Shown in pieces: positions 18,831 through 27,165 of a stretch of 64,000 bases of DNA. Numbering within the stretch: the first letter of the stretch is position 1; each line of letters begins with the position of its first letter. Source of the stretch: Gordonia alkaliphila (lineage in GTDB: Bacteria; Actinomycetota; Actinomycetes; Mycobacteriales; Mycobacteriaceae); the NCBI RefSeq assembly GCF_023017165.1, contig NZ_JALKBW010000001.1, positions 1 to 64,000 of the forward strand. The letters are read 5' to 3'. The notes beneath the pieces are model-generated. The model had not been told where the DNA came from. It did no database searches and saw only the letters and a program-made list of their open reading frames with translations. The translations under genes and the position numbers were made by a program.

Positions 18831-19961
18831 TCAGTGATCTTCGTCGGTGTACCGGATCACGCCGCGGATGTTGCGACCCTCGAGCATGTCCGTGTAGCCC
18901 TCGTTGATCTGGTCGAGGCGGTACTCACGGGTGATCATGTCGGCGATGTTCAGCTTGCCGATCTTGTACATCGACAGCAGGTTCGGGATGTCCAGCTTCG
19001 GGTTGGCGCCGCCGAAGATGGAGCCCTGCAGGTTCTTCTGCAGCAGGGTCAGCATCGACAGGTTCAGCGTCACCGAGTTGTCCATCATGTTGCCCATGCC
19101 GGTCACCACGCAGGTGCCGTTCTTGGCGGTGATGCTCAGCCAGGTGTCGACGTCCTTGCCGAAGACCTCGCCGACGGTGACGATGACCTTCTGGCACATG
19201 CCCCACTCGGTGGCGTTGCCGATCTCGTTCATCGCCTCGTCGATGGACGCGAAGACGTGGGTGGCACCGAACTTGAGGGCCTGCTCGCGCTTCCACTCCA
19301 CCGGGTCGATGGCGAAGATGTTGCGGGCGCCGGCGATCTTGGCGCCCTGCAGTGCCGCGGTGCCGACGCCGCCGACACCGATGATGGCGACGTCCTCGCC
19401 CGGGCGGACGTCGCCGCTGCGGGTGGAGCTGCCGTAGCCGGTCGGGATGCCGCAGCCGCACAGCGCGGCGACCTCGAACGGGATGTCCTTGTCGATCTTC
19501 ACGGCCGACGCCTCGTGCACCACCATGTACGGCGAGAAGGTGCCCAGCAGGGTCATCGGGTAGACCGGCTCGCCGTCGGCGGTGTGGATGCGGAAGGTGT
19601 GGTCGGAGACTGCTTCACCCTGCAGGAGCATGGCGCCGAAGTCGCACAGGTTCGCGACGCCGGCCTTGCACGATTTGCACTTGCCGCACGACGGGATGAA
19701 CGACAGGACCACGTGGTCGCCGACCTCGAAGTCGGTGACGCCCTCGCCGATCTCCTCCACCACGCCGGCGCCTTCGTGGCCGCCGAGGATCGGGAAGCCG
19801 GCCATCGGGATGCCGCCGGTCATCAGGTGATGGTCGGAGTGGCACATGCCCGCCGCTTCCATCCGGATCTTGATCTCATGGGCCTTGGGATCACCGATCT
19901 CGATCTCTTCGATCTTCCACGGCGTGTTGAGCTCCCGGAGGATTGCACCCTTAGTCTTCAA
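18831..19961 (-). CDS. NDMA-dependent-type zinc alcohol dehydrogenase
   Basis: A 376-residue medium-chain dehydrogenase. Catalytic zinc ligands are seen in 'GMCHSDHH' and 'GGHEGAG', and the structural zinc lobe in 'CGKCKSCKAGVANLC'. The NAD-binding turn is 'GVGGVG'. The insertion pattern and 'CGCGIPTGYG' match the actinobacterial family typified by N,N-dimethyl-4-nitrosoaniline-dependent and mycofactocin-associated alcohol dehydrogenases, which hold the nicotinamide tightly. The start is TTG 19961 (MKTKGAIL), with GAGG nine bases upstream; a GTG at 19976 is possible. No mycofactocin gene lies in the window. Substrate alcohol unknown. Confidence 0.85.
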   Translation of the reverse strand: MKTKGAILRELNTPWKIEEIEIGDPKAHEIKIRMEAAGMCHSDHHLMTGGIPMAGFPILGGHEGAGVVEEIGEGVTDFEVGDHVVLSFIPSCGKCKSCKAGVANLCDFGAMLLQGEAVSDHTFRIHTADGEPVYPMTLLGTFSPYMVVHEASAVKIDKDIPFEVAALCGCGIPTGYGSSTRSGDVRPGEDVAIIGVGGVGTAALQGAKIAGARNIFAIDPVEWKREQALKFGATHVFASIDEAMNEIGNATEWGMCQKVIVTVGEVFGKDVDTWLSITAKNGTCVVTGMGNMMDNSVTLNLSMLTLLQKNLQGSIFGGANPKLDIPNLLSMYKIGKLNIADMITREYRLDQINEGYTDMLEGRNIRGVIRYTDEDH

Positions 19962-20111
19962 AATTCCCAACCTCACTCGATTTGCACACCGCCGACTCCG
20001 GCGGCTCGGACATGACGCGCGGTGGCCCCGCACTCTGTCAGTGACAGTAGTCACCCGACGCCAAGATTGAAACACGTTACAGTTACCCGCGAATCACACC
20101 CCTCCCCGACG

Positions 20112-20160
20112 ACGCTGCCGTCTGCTCCAGTCGCATAGTGACTGGCGCAGACGGCAGCGT
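20112..20160. terminator. Hairpin terminator after the fadD gene
   Basis: Arms of 21 bases (ACGCTGCCGTCTG... and its complement) with one mismatch enclose a 7-base loop. It lies 25 bases beyond the minus-strand acyl-CoA synthetase stop and before the promoter region of adh, consistent with a stop for the fadD transcript. Confidence 0.75.
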
Positions 20161-20184
20161 TAGATCAGGCTGGCCGGTGGGTGG

Positions 20185-21780
20185 TCAGTGGACCAGGCCG
20201 GCGTCCTTGCCTCCATAGGCGGCGCGCAGCGTCGGCTTGACCACCTTGCCGCCGGCATTGCGCGGCAGTTCGTCGACCACCACGATGTCCTTCGGGTGCT
20301 TGAAGCGGGCCAAGTTGTCGTTGAGATAGGGCTCGAGCTCCTCGAGCGTCAGCTCGTCGGCGCCCTCGGCCAGGACGACGACGGCCACCGGGACCTCGCC
20401 CCACTTCTCGTGCGGACGGCCGATGATCGCGGCCTCCAGAATCTTCGGGTGACTGAACAGCACGTTCTCCACCTCCGAGCAGTAGATGTTCTCGCCGCCG
20501 GAGATGATCATGTCCTTCGCGCGGTCCACCACGTAGAGGAAGCCCTCCTCGTCCTGGCGCACCAGGTCGCCGGAGTGGAACCAGCCGTCACGGAAGGCCT
20601 CGGCGGTACCCTCCGGGTTCTGCCAGTAGCCGACCATCATGGTGGGGCCGCGGTAGACGATCTCGCCGACTTCACCGGGCGCCACGTCCTCCCCGAGCGG
20701 ATCGACGATGCGCGCGGTCACCGCGGGCACCACCTTGCCGATGGACCCGATCTTGCGCAGCGCATCCTTACCGTCGAGCACACAGGTGACCGGCGACATC
20801 TCGGTCTGACCGAAGACCGCGACATTCATCGCGTCCGGGAAGGTCTCGTTCATCGCGGTCAGCACCGAGTCCGACGCCGGGGCCGCGCCCCACGAGATCA
20901 CGCGCAGCTTCAGGTCGCGCGGCCGCGCCTGCTGCGCGGCACAGACGGCCTGCCACTGCGCGGGCACGAGGAAGATGCTGGTGGTGCCCTCGGCTTCGAG
21001 CATGTCGAGCATCTCGTTCGGGTCGAAGGCGCCGAGCGGGTGAATCAGGCTCTGCGCCCCCATGTAGATCAGCGAGGTCATCGCGCCCAGACCGGCGATG
21101 TGGAACATCGGGGCCACGCAGGAGCCGATGTCGTCGGTCTTGGTGTCCAGGGCCTGCAGCAACGTCGCCCCCTGCGACTGCAGATTCTGGTGGGTCAGCA
21201 TGGCACCCTTGGGCTTACCGGTGGTGCCCGAGGTGTACATGATCAGCGCGACGGTGTCTTCCGGAACGTCCAGCTCCGGCAGGTCCGAGCCGTCCTCGGC
21301 CACGAGCTCTTCGTAGCGCAGGTGCGCCTCGCTGTCGGTGTCGCCGACCACGATCACGTTCTCGATGCCCGTCATTCCGGCCACTGCGTCGGCCAGCGGC
21401 GCGAGGAGCGATTCGGTGACGATCATCGTCGAACCCGAGTCCTGCACGATGAAGCCGATCTCCGGCGGCGCCATCCGGATGTTCACCGGCACCGGGATCG
21501 CGCCGAGCAGGTTGGCAGCGAAGACCAGCTCCACGTATTCCGAGCGGTTGAGCATCAGGACCAGGATGCGGTCGCCGAAGCCCACGCCGCGGCGACGCAG
21601 GGCCGCCGCCAGACGGTGGGTGCGCGCATCCAGCTCGGACCAGGTGGTCACCTCACCCATGAACTTGAGGGCGGGTTTGTCCGGCGTCATCTGCGCGTGG
21701 CGACGGCACTGGTTGTTCCAATGGTTGCGGCGCGAACGCGTCGGTTCGGTGTTCAGGTCGATGCCGAGGGCGTTGGTCAC
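20185..21780 (-). CDS. Fatty-acyl-CoA synthetase (FadD type)
   Basis: A 531-residue ANL-superfamily enzyme that activates a carboxylic acid with ATP and CoA. The AMP/phosphate loop is 'MYTSGTTGKPKGAMLTHQN' (residues about 175-195). The hinge region is 'GWFHSGDLVRQDEEG', and the catalytic C-terminal lysine lies in 'PRNAGGKVVKP'. GTG 21780 is preceded by AAGGAG. The gene is downstream of the enoyl-CoA hydratase on the same strand, 83 bases apart, pointing to catabolism of a fatty or branched acid. The double-TetR gene diverging from this pair is the likely regulator. Substrate unknown. Confidence 0.88.
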   Translation of the reverse strand: MTNALGIDLNTEPTRSRRNHWNNQCRRHAQMTPDKPALKFMGEVTTWSELDARTHRLAAALRRRGVGFGDRILVLMLNRSEYVELVFAANLLGAIPVPVNIRMAPPEIGFIVQDSGSTMIVTESLLAPLADAVAGMTGIENVIVVGDTDSEAHLRYEELVAEDGSDLPELDVPEDTVALIMYTSGTTGKPKGAMLTHQNLQSQGATLLQALDTKTDDIGSCVAPMFHIAGLGAMTSLIYMGAQSLIHPLGAFDPNEMLDMLEAEGTTSIFLVPAQWQAVCAAQQARPRDLKLRVISWGAAPASDSVLTAMNETFPDAMNVAVFGQTEMSPVTCVLDGKDALRKIGSIGKVVPAVTARIVDPLGEDVAPGEVGEIVYRGPTMMVGYWQNPEGTAEAFRDGWFHSGDLVRQDEEGFLYVVDRAKDMIISGGENIYCSEVENVLFSHPKILEAAIIGRPHEKWGEVPVAVVVLAEGADELTLEELEPYLNDNLARFKHPKDIVVVDELPRNAGGKVVKPTLRAAYGGKDAGLVH

Positions 21781-21863
21781 GGGGTCTCCTTGATCGGATG
21801 TGCGGTGCACGGTCGGGGAATCGGGTCGTCGGGTGTGAACAGTGGTCGGGTCAGCTGTGTGCG

Positions 21864-22664
21864 TCAGCGGCCGGCCGCGGCGAAGGCGGCGATCGCGGCT
21901 TGGAACTGGGGGGATTGCAGCAGTCGGGTCTGGCCGGCGATCTCCCGATCGATGGCGCCGTCGTATTGCGGGAGCGTCGCGGCGTCGAGGGCGGCCTTGG
22001 TCAGCGCCAGCGCTTCCGGCGACGACGCGCACAGCTTGGCGGTCACCCGAGCCACGACGGCATCCAGACCTTCCGCCTCCTCGATGACGCCGTTGATCAG
22101 TCCGACCTCGAAAGCTTCGGTGGCACAGAGCTTCTCGCCGAGCAGCGCCATCGAGTTGGCCCGCGCACGGCCGAGAGAAGCGGCGAAGGTCGCGGTGGCG
22201 GCACCGTCGGGCATGAGCCCGATCCGGACGAACGTCAACAGGAAGTAGCTGCGCGCACTCGCGTAGATCAGATCGGCGGCCACCGCGAGCGAGGCGCCGA
22301 TCCCCACCGCGGGACCGTCGATCGCCGCGATCACCGGCATCGGCAGCGCGCGGACGGCGCCCACCAAACGGGAACCGTTCTCGATGATGGCCAGCGAATC
22401 GGCCTCGTCGAAACCGCCCTTGGCGGACGCAGCGGAGGCCATACCCGCTACATCAGCGCCGGCACAGAAGGCACCGCCGCGACCGGAGATCACCACCGCC
22501 CGCACTCGCGGATCGGCGCGCCATGCATCGCACAGGGCGATGATCCGCCCGGATGCGGCGCCGTCGAGCGCATTGAGCACCTCCGGGCGGTCGATCTCCA
22601 GCCGGGCCACCCCCGCCTCGTCGATCCCGCCCCAGATTCCGTCCGCGTACTCGAACTGCGTCAT
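21864..22664 (-). CDS. Enoyl-CoA hydratase/isomerase family protein
   Basis: A 266-residue crotonase-fold enzyme. The oxyanion segment 'GGAFCAGADVAGM' (residues about 65-77) and the second loop 'IGLMPDGAATATF' are visible. The latter has Asp where hydratases usually carry the second glutamate, so an isomerase or other crotonase reaction is possible. ATG 22664 has GAAGGAAACG upstream. It leads the two-gene unit with fadD and diverges from the double-TetR regulator. Confidence 0.82.
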   Translation of the reverse strand: MTQFEYADGIWGGIDEAGVARLEIDRPEVLNALDGAASGRIIALCDAWRADPRVRAVVISGRGGAFCAGADVAGMASAASAKGGFDEADSLAIIENGSRLVGAVRALPMPVIAAIDGPAVGIGASLAVAADLIYASARSYFLLTFVRIGLMPDGAATATFAASLGRARANSMALLGEKLCATEAFEVGLINGVIEEAEGLDAVVARVTAKLCASSPEALALTKAALDAATLPQYDGAIDREIAGQTRLLQSPQFQAAIAAFAAAGR

Positions 22665-22835
22665 CGTTTCCTTCTCGCCGGACTTGTCGTTGCCGCACAC
22701 CATAACACCACTTGTGATCCAACTCATGAGAATGGCGATTAACTTACTTTTGCCGATAGGGTCGCTGTCCAGGTCTTTCACTCTGGATCACTGAACGTAT
22801 ATCTGAGCGTGCGCCTTCGGCTAACATGGCCTTCC

Positions 22836-24032
22836 ATGTCCCCGACGCCACCTCGGGCACCCGCGCCCACCGGCCGGGCCCGACCGCCAGATCGCCGCGA
22901 GCACATCGTCGCCGCGGCGACGATCAGCTTCAGCGAACACGGCTTTCACGGCACCAAGCTCGCCGAGATCGCCGACGCCGCGGGAGTCTCCGCGCCCGCG
23001 CTGTACCGCCACTTCGCCAACAAGGCCGATCTCCTCGGCGCGGTGACCCGGGACATGAGCACCCGGGTGCACGCGGCGCTGGCTGCGGTACCGACCCAAC
23101 CGGAGGCGCCGGACGCCGAGTTGGCGGCGGTGATCGACGCGTACCTGACCGGCGTGCTGGCTCATCGACGCCACAGCGACGTCTACCGCTGGGAGTGGCA
23201 GAGCTTGAGCGACGAGGATCGCGCGTTCGCCCGCGACCTACGGCGCGCATCCCACCGTCGGACGCGCGACCTCATCGGGCGGATGCGTCCAGAGCTGACC
23301 AAGAACCAGACCGACACCCTGACCGATGCGATCTACGCCATCGCCTCGAGCCCCGCCAACCACCGAGCCACGCTGCCGCGCAAGGTGATCGGGCCCCTCA
23401 TCCGGAACGCGGCGCTGGCCGCGGTACACGCCGAACTACCGGACACACCGTCGACGCCGACACCGGCCGCGGGCCTGCTCCCCACCGGCCGCCGGGAGAA
23501 CATCCTGACCGAGTCGGTGCTGTTGTTCGCCGCGCGGGGTTTCCACGACGTCACCATCGACGACATCGGCGCCGCCGTGGGGTTGCCGCCGTCGGGCGTC
23601 TACCGCCACTTCCCGTCCAAACAGGCAATCCTGGTCGCCGCCCTGCAGCGCACGTCCGAGCGCACCACGTCGGCCATCACCGCCGGACTCGCGCAGAGCG
23701 ACGGACCCGACGAGGCGGTGGTGCGGCTCGCCGAGCAGTACGCGCGACTGTGCGTCGCCGAGCCGGCGATCGTCACCGCCTACCGGCGCTGCTTCGGCGC
23801 CCTCGGCGGGGAAGACCGCGCCGCGCTGCGTCGCCAGCAGCGCATCAACGTCGACGAGTGGTCCACCTGGCTGCTCGCCGCCCGCCCCGAACTCCCGCCC
23901 AACGCGGCGCGTTTCCTGGTGCACGCCGCGCTCGACGTCATCACCGATCTGACCTGCCACACGCATCCGACCGACGCCGCCACCGCGACCGCCGTGGCCC
24001 TCGCGGTACTGCAGCAGACGACGCTCGCCTAG
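22836..24032 (+). CDS. Tandem TetR-family regulator with two DNA-binding domains
   Basis: A 398-residue protein carrying two complete TetR N-terminal helix-turn-helix domains in one chain. The first is 'AEIADAAGVSAPALYRHFAN' (about residue 50); the second, near residue 240, is 'IDDIGAAVGLPPSGVYRHFP'. Each is followed by a helical ligand/dimer domain. Such fused TetR proteins occur in actinobacteria and may bind operators as pseudo-dimers. ATG 22836 is chosen; TAACAT just upstream could be a leaderless -10. It diverges from the enoyl-CoA hydratase/fadD pair, so control of that pair is likely (inference). Confidence 0.82.
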   Translation: MSPTPPRAPAPTGRARPPDRREHIVAAATISFSEHGFHGTKLAEIADAAGVSAPALYRHFANKADLLGAVTRDMSTRVHAALAAVPTQPEAPDAELAAVIDAYLTGVLAHRRHSDVYRWEWQSLSDEDRAFARDLRRASHRRTRDLIGRMRPELTKNQTDTLTDAIYAIASSPANHRATLPRKVIGPLIRNAALAAVHAELPDTPSTPTPAAGLLPTGRRENILTESVLLFAARGFHDVTIDDIGAAVGLPPSGVYRHFPSKQAILVAALQRTSERTTSAITAGLAQSDGPDEAVVRLAEQYARLCVAEPAIVTAYRRCFGALGGEDRAALRRQQRINVDEWSTWLLAARPELPPNAARFLVHAALDVITDLTCHTHPTDAATATAVALAVLQQTTLA

Positions 24033-24037
24033 CGGCG

Positions 24038-24748
24038 TCAGAGCGTGACGAGATCCGAGAGCAGCCAGCGGTCACCGTCACGCTGCAGGCTCACGCGCAC
24101 ACGTGTCTGATACGCGAGACCGTCCTCCCCCGCGCTCGGCAGGTCCGGCGAGGTGATCTTCTGATTCAAGGCCACCAGCACCACGGCCTGCTCGTCGTCG
24201 ATCGACTCCAGACCGGCCGCGACACCGGTGCCGACCGACGCCGCCTTGGCCTCGTCGGTGCCGCGTCGTGCGTCCTGGGACGACGCGATGTACCGGTCGG
24301 CGAACTCCGGCGTGGAGATCTCCCGAATCCGTCGATCCAAGTCGGCGAACTCGCCGGGCGCGTAGGTCACCACGAGCGCCGCGTACTCTCGCGCGTCGGT
24401 GAGTGCCTGCGTCCCGATGTCCGTGCCGGGACCGTCCCCCTCGTCGGCGGTCGCGACGAAGTAGCTCAGCACGCCCACCGCGATCAGCAGGGCCGCCACC
24501 ACTGCCGACAAGGCGATCACCACTGCGCGCCCGCCGGAACCGCCGTCCGGCGCGACCACCTTCCCCGGCACCCGGGACTGGTCGGCGACCAGCTCCTCAC
24601 GAGTCCTGCGGTTCTCGGCCAGGAGGTCCTCGCGTTCGGCTGCGGTCAACGTGCTCGCCCGGCGCACGGCCGGCTCCCCCGCGTCGGTCGACGCGTCCGC
24701 AGCAGCGGCCTCGACGGGAACGGCGTCGGGATCAGAACTCGAAGACAT
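24038..24748 (-). CDS. Mce-associated-type single-pass membrane protein
   Basis: A 236-residue protein with an Ala/Asp-rich cytoplasmic start containing a coiled-coil-like 'LTAAEREDLLAENRRTREEL'. One membrane helix follows (about residues 75-97, 'AVVIALSAVVAALLIAVGVL'), then an outer domain of about 130 residues ending in 'RDGDRWLLSDLV', a pattern of Mce-associated proteins and NTF2-like domains. Mce-associated proteins stabilise lipid-import complexes, but no mce genes lie nearby, so the role is open. ATG 24748 and ATG 24769 are both possible starts; the shorter is taken. The 3' end is five bases from the converging double-TetR gene. Confidence 0.65.
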   Translation of the reverse strand: MSSSSDPDAVPVEAAAADASTDAGEPAVRRASTLTAAEREDLLAENRRTREELVADQSRVPGKVVAPDGGSGGRAVVIALSAVVAALLIAVGVLSYFVATADEGDGPGTDIGTQALTDAREYAALVVTYAPGEFADLDRRIREISTPEFADRYIASSQDARRGTDEAKAASVGTGVAAGLESIDDEQAVVLVALNQKITSPDLPSAGEDGLAYQTRVRVSLQRDGDRWLLSDLVTL

Positions 24749-24817
24749 GGCGCCCAATGTATCGGCCATCGGACTCGGATCCGCGGAACCCTTGCGCCTG
24801 GGTCAGATATTAAATAT

Positions 24818-24834
24818 ATGTTGTACGACAACAT
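24818..24834. promoter_or_regulatory. Candidate GntR/FadR-type operator
   Basis: A perfect palindrome, ATGTTGT-ACG-ACAACAT, whose core TTGTACGACAA fits the TNGTNNNACNA half-site rule of FadR-subfamily GntR regulators. It lies just after an AT-rich promoter-like stretch and 22 bases before the acyl-CoA dehydrogenase start. The GntR gene is the second gene of this operon, so autoregulation is the simplest reading. Confidence 0.75.
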
Positions 24835-24856
24835 CGTCCCATCTCGAGGAGCTCCC

Positions 24857-25996
24857 ATGGTCGTCTTCACCCCGGAACAGTCCGACTTCGCCAAGTCCGT
24901 CGCCGACTTCTGCAAACGCGAGACCGGCACCCGCGAACAGCGCAACAAGTGGACCAACAACGGTGACGAGAACCATTCGCAGGAGCTCTACGGCAAGATG
25001 GCCGAACTCGGTTGGGCCGGCATCAACGTGGCCGAGGAGTTCGGCGGCGCCGGCGCGGGCAACGTCGAGCTCTGCATCTTCCTCGAGGAGTCAGTGCGCG
25101 GCCAGGCCCCGATCGGCGGCATCGGCCCCACCCTGATCACGGCCGCCGCGTACGAGAAGTTCGCCGACGACGCTCTCAAGCGCGAGGTACTGGCGGGCGT
25201 CGTCGCCGGCGACGCGCTGTCGATCTCGATGTCCGAGCCCGAAGCCGGATCCGACGTCGGCGCCCTCACCTGCCGCGCGGAGAAGGTCGACGGCGGCTGG
25301 AAGATCAACGGCCAGAAGACCTGGTGCTCCAACGCCCACTTCGCCACGTCGATCCTGCTGATCGCTCGCACCGACAGCTCCGGCGGCAAGCACGAGGGCC
25401 TTACGCAGTTCCACATCCCGGCCGGTACCGACGGCCTGAAGATCAATCAGATCGACACCCTCGGCGGCCGCGAGGTGAACGACCTGTACTTCACCGACTG
25501 CTTCGTGCCGGACGCCGCGGTGGTCGGCACGGTCGGAAACGGCTGGACCCAGCTGATGGCCGGCCTCAACACCGAGCGCCTGATCCTGGCCGCCATGCAG
25601 CTGGGCCTGGCCGAGCGGTCGTTCGACGACACACTCACGTTCATCAAGGAACGCAAGCAGTTCGGTCGCCCGATCGGCAGCTTCCAGGCGCTGCGCCACC
25701 GCATGGCCGACCACGCCACCGAGATCGCCGCCACCAAGGAACTGGTCTACGCCGTCGCGCAGGCCGCCGACGCCAACCCGGGCAAGATGATGCCGCGCGA
25801 GGCTTCGATGGTGAAGCTCAAGGCCACCGAGGTGTCCAAGGCGATGACGATCGACGGCATGCAGATGATGGGCGGCTACGGTTACGCCAAGGAGTTCGAC
25901 GCCGAGCGGCTGATGCGCGGCGCGATCATCTCCACCGTCTTCGGCGGCACCAACGAGATCCAGCGCGACATCATCGGAAAGACCTATGGCCTCTAA
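24857..25996 (+). CDS. Acyl-CoA dehydrogenase
   Basis: A 379-residue flavoenzyme that makes an alpha,beta double bond in an acyl-CoA and passes electrons to ETF. The two family signatures are present: 'ISMSEPEAGSDVG' (FAD-binding, about residue 122) and 'QMMGGYGYAKEFDAERLMRGA' style C-terminal motif (about residue 335) ending in 'GGTNEIQRDIIGK'. ATG 24857 follows CGAGGAG. It overlaps the GntR regulator gene by 11 bases, so the regulator probably senses its substrate or product. Chain-length preference cannot be read from sequence. Confidence 0.9.
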   Translation: MVVFTPEQSDFAKSVADFCKRETGTREQRNKWTNNGDENHSQELYGKMAELGWAGINVAEEFGGAGAGNVELCIFLEESVRGQAPIGGIGPTLITAAAYEKFADDALKREVLAGVVAGDALSISMSEPEAGSDVGALTCRAEKVDGGWKINGQKTWCSNAHFATSILLIARTDSSGGKHEGLTQFHIPAGTDGLKINQIDTLGGREVNDLYFTDCFVPDAAVVGTVGNGWTQLMAGLNTERLILAAMQLGLAERSFDDTLTFIKERKQFGRPIGSFQALRHRMADHATEIAATKELVYAVAQAADANPGKMMPREASMVKLKATEVSKAMTIDGMQMMGGYGYAKEFDAERLMRGAIISTVFGGTNEIQRDIIGKTYGL

Positions 25997-26678
25997 TTCC
26001 ACGCCACTCGGACTGCGGCGACGCCCGCAACTGTCCGAGGAGGTCGCGTCCATCCTGCGGCACAAGATCATGAAGGCCGAGCTCCTGCCCGGCACACCGA
26101 TCCGGATGGACGAGACCGCCGTGGAACTCGGCGTCAGTGTCACACCCGTGCGCGAAGCACTGCTGATGCTGCGCGGCGAGGGGATGGTCGACAGCGCACC
26201 GCACCGCGGATACGTGGTCGCCGACCTCTCGCGCACTGACGTCGAGGACATCTTCTGGCTGCAGGGCGAAGCCGCGGCCAAGATCGCGCGACGCACCGCC
26301 GGCATGATCGGCGACGAGGACATCGACGTCCTCGTCGCCGCCGTCGACCGACTACGCGAGGCCGTCGTCTCCGGCGATGCGACGGCGGTCGCGGAGACCG
26401 AGTTCGACTTCCACCGCGCGCACAACCGGATCAGCGCGAGCAGCAAGTTGGCCTGGTTCCTGCGTTCGGCGACGCGCTACACGCCGTACCAGATGTACGC
26501 GGCCGACCCCGGCTGGGGCGCTGCGACGCTGGACAGTCACCGTCGACTGATCGAGGCCTATCGGGCCCGGGATCCCAAAGCGGCGGAGGCGGCGATCCGC
26601 CTGCAGTTCGCCGACGGCGCCCAACGGCTGCTGGAGCATCTGAACTCCACCGACATCTGGACACATAAGAAGCCCTGA
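25986..26678 (+). CDS. GntR-family regulator, FadR subfamily
   Basis: A 230-residue regulator. The N-terminal winged helix-turn-helix has 'RMDETAVELGVSVTPVREAL' (residues about 39-58), the hallmark of the family. The C-terminal all-helical FCD domain carries the metal/ligand residues around 'EFDFHRAHN' and 'DSHRRLIEAYRARDP'. Its ATG lies inside the end of the acyl-CoA dehydrogenase gene. The TNGTNNNACNA palindrome upstream of that gene is its likely operator. The effector may be an acyl-CoA or organic acid. Confidence 0.88.
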   Translation: MASNSTPLGLRRRPQLSEEVASILRHKIMKAELLPGTPIRMDETAVELGVSVTPVREALLMLRGEGMVDSAPHRGYVVADLSRTDVEDIFWLQGEAAAKIARRTAGMIGDEDIDVLVAAVDRLREAVVSGDATAVAETEFDFHRAHNRISASSKLAWFLRSATRYTPYQMYAADPGWGAATLDSHRRLIEAYRARDPKAAEAAIRLQFADGAQRLLEHLNSTDIWTHKKP

Positions 26679-26761
26679 CCAGTCGTTTTGTGACTATCCG
26701 AACGATGGGATAAAGTCTGTTCTCGGTTCGGAAAGAGGTTCTCCTCAGCCCGGGCAAGCAA

Positions 26762-26834
26762 TCCCCCATAGCTCAATTGGCAGAGCAGCCGACTGTTAAT
26801 CGGCAGGTTATTGGTTCGAGTCCAATTGGGGGAG
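26762..26834 (+). tRNA. tRNA-Asn (anticodon GTT)
   Basis: A 73-base cloverleaf. The acceptor is TCCCCCA/TGGGGGA and the anticodon arm CCGACTGTTAATCGG has anticodon GTT. The T arm contains GGTTCGAGTCC. The discriminator base is G and the 3' CCA is not encoded. A hairpin terminator follows immediately. Confidence 0.95.
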
Positions 26835-26836
26835 CA

Positions 26837-26866
26837 AAAAGACCGCCTGCACGCAGGCGGTCTTTT
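26837..26866 (+). terminator. Terminator of tRNA-Asn
   Basis: An AAAAGACCGCCTG / CAGGCGGTCTTTT stem of 13 bases with a CACG loop directly after the tRNA, ending in a T run. It is a classical intrinsic terminator. Confidence 0.9.
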
Positions 26867-26950
26867 GCTTTTACGTTTGTCGCGAATACGCCAGGCTGTC
26901 GGCGGTCACCCCTACGGTGTCCACGAGACACTGAGCAAAGGAGCCCATCT

Positions 26951-27028
26951 GTGACGTCATCCGACCCACGCCACATGGGCAGCATTCTGGTGCACGAGCC
27001 CCTCAGCGGCCGGGTCGGTCGCGGCTGA
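26951..27028 (+). CDS. Very small ORF (25 codons) upstream of the ankyrin lipoprotein
   Basis: GTG 26951 follows a good ribosome site (AAAGGAG) and runs for 25 codons (VTSSDPRHMGSILVHEPLSG, then RVGRG) to a TGA that overlaps the ATG of the next small ORF (TGATG). Nothing in it matches a family I know. The ribosome site and the tight coupling argue that it is translated, either as a leader peptide or as a micro-protein. Chance occurrence is not excluded. Confidence 0.45.
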   Translation: MTSSDPRHMGSILVHEPLSGRVGRG

Positions 27029-27165
27029 TGACCTTCACACCCAGCCTTTCCGCCAAAGAGGGCCTCGATCATCTCGCCAAGGTCCGTGCCGTCGCCATCG
27101 AGATCGCGACGTACGAGGGACCGACCCATCTCACCAAGGCGTTCTCGCTGCGTGCGAGCAGTTGA
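27028..27165 (+). CDS. Small ORF (45 codons) coupled to the ankyrin lipoprotein
   Basis: ATG 27028 overlaps the stop of the 25-codon ORF. The 45-residue product is amphipathic and probably helical ('SAKEGLDHLAKVRAVAIEIA') and has no signal peptide. Its TGA overlaps the in-frame TTG at 27162 that can start the ankyrin lipoprotein, so three reading frames are chained end to start. Not recognised; function unknown. Confidence 0.45.
   Translation: MTFTPSLSAKEGLDHLAKVRAVAIEIATYEGPTHLTKAFSLRASS

Noticed and set aside
22826-24856. An open frame running in front of the acyl-CoA dehydrogenase, giving a 1056-residue protein
   Set aside because: It overlaps the double-TetR gene out of frame and is Arg-rich; the dehydrogenase similarity begins only at ATG 24857, which has its own ribosome site.
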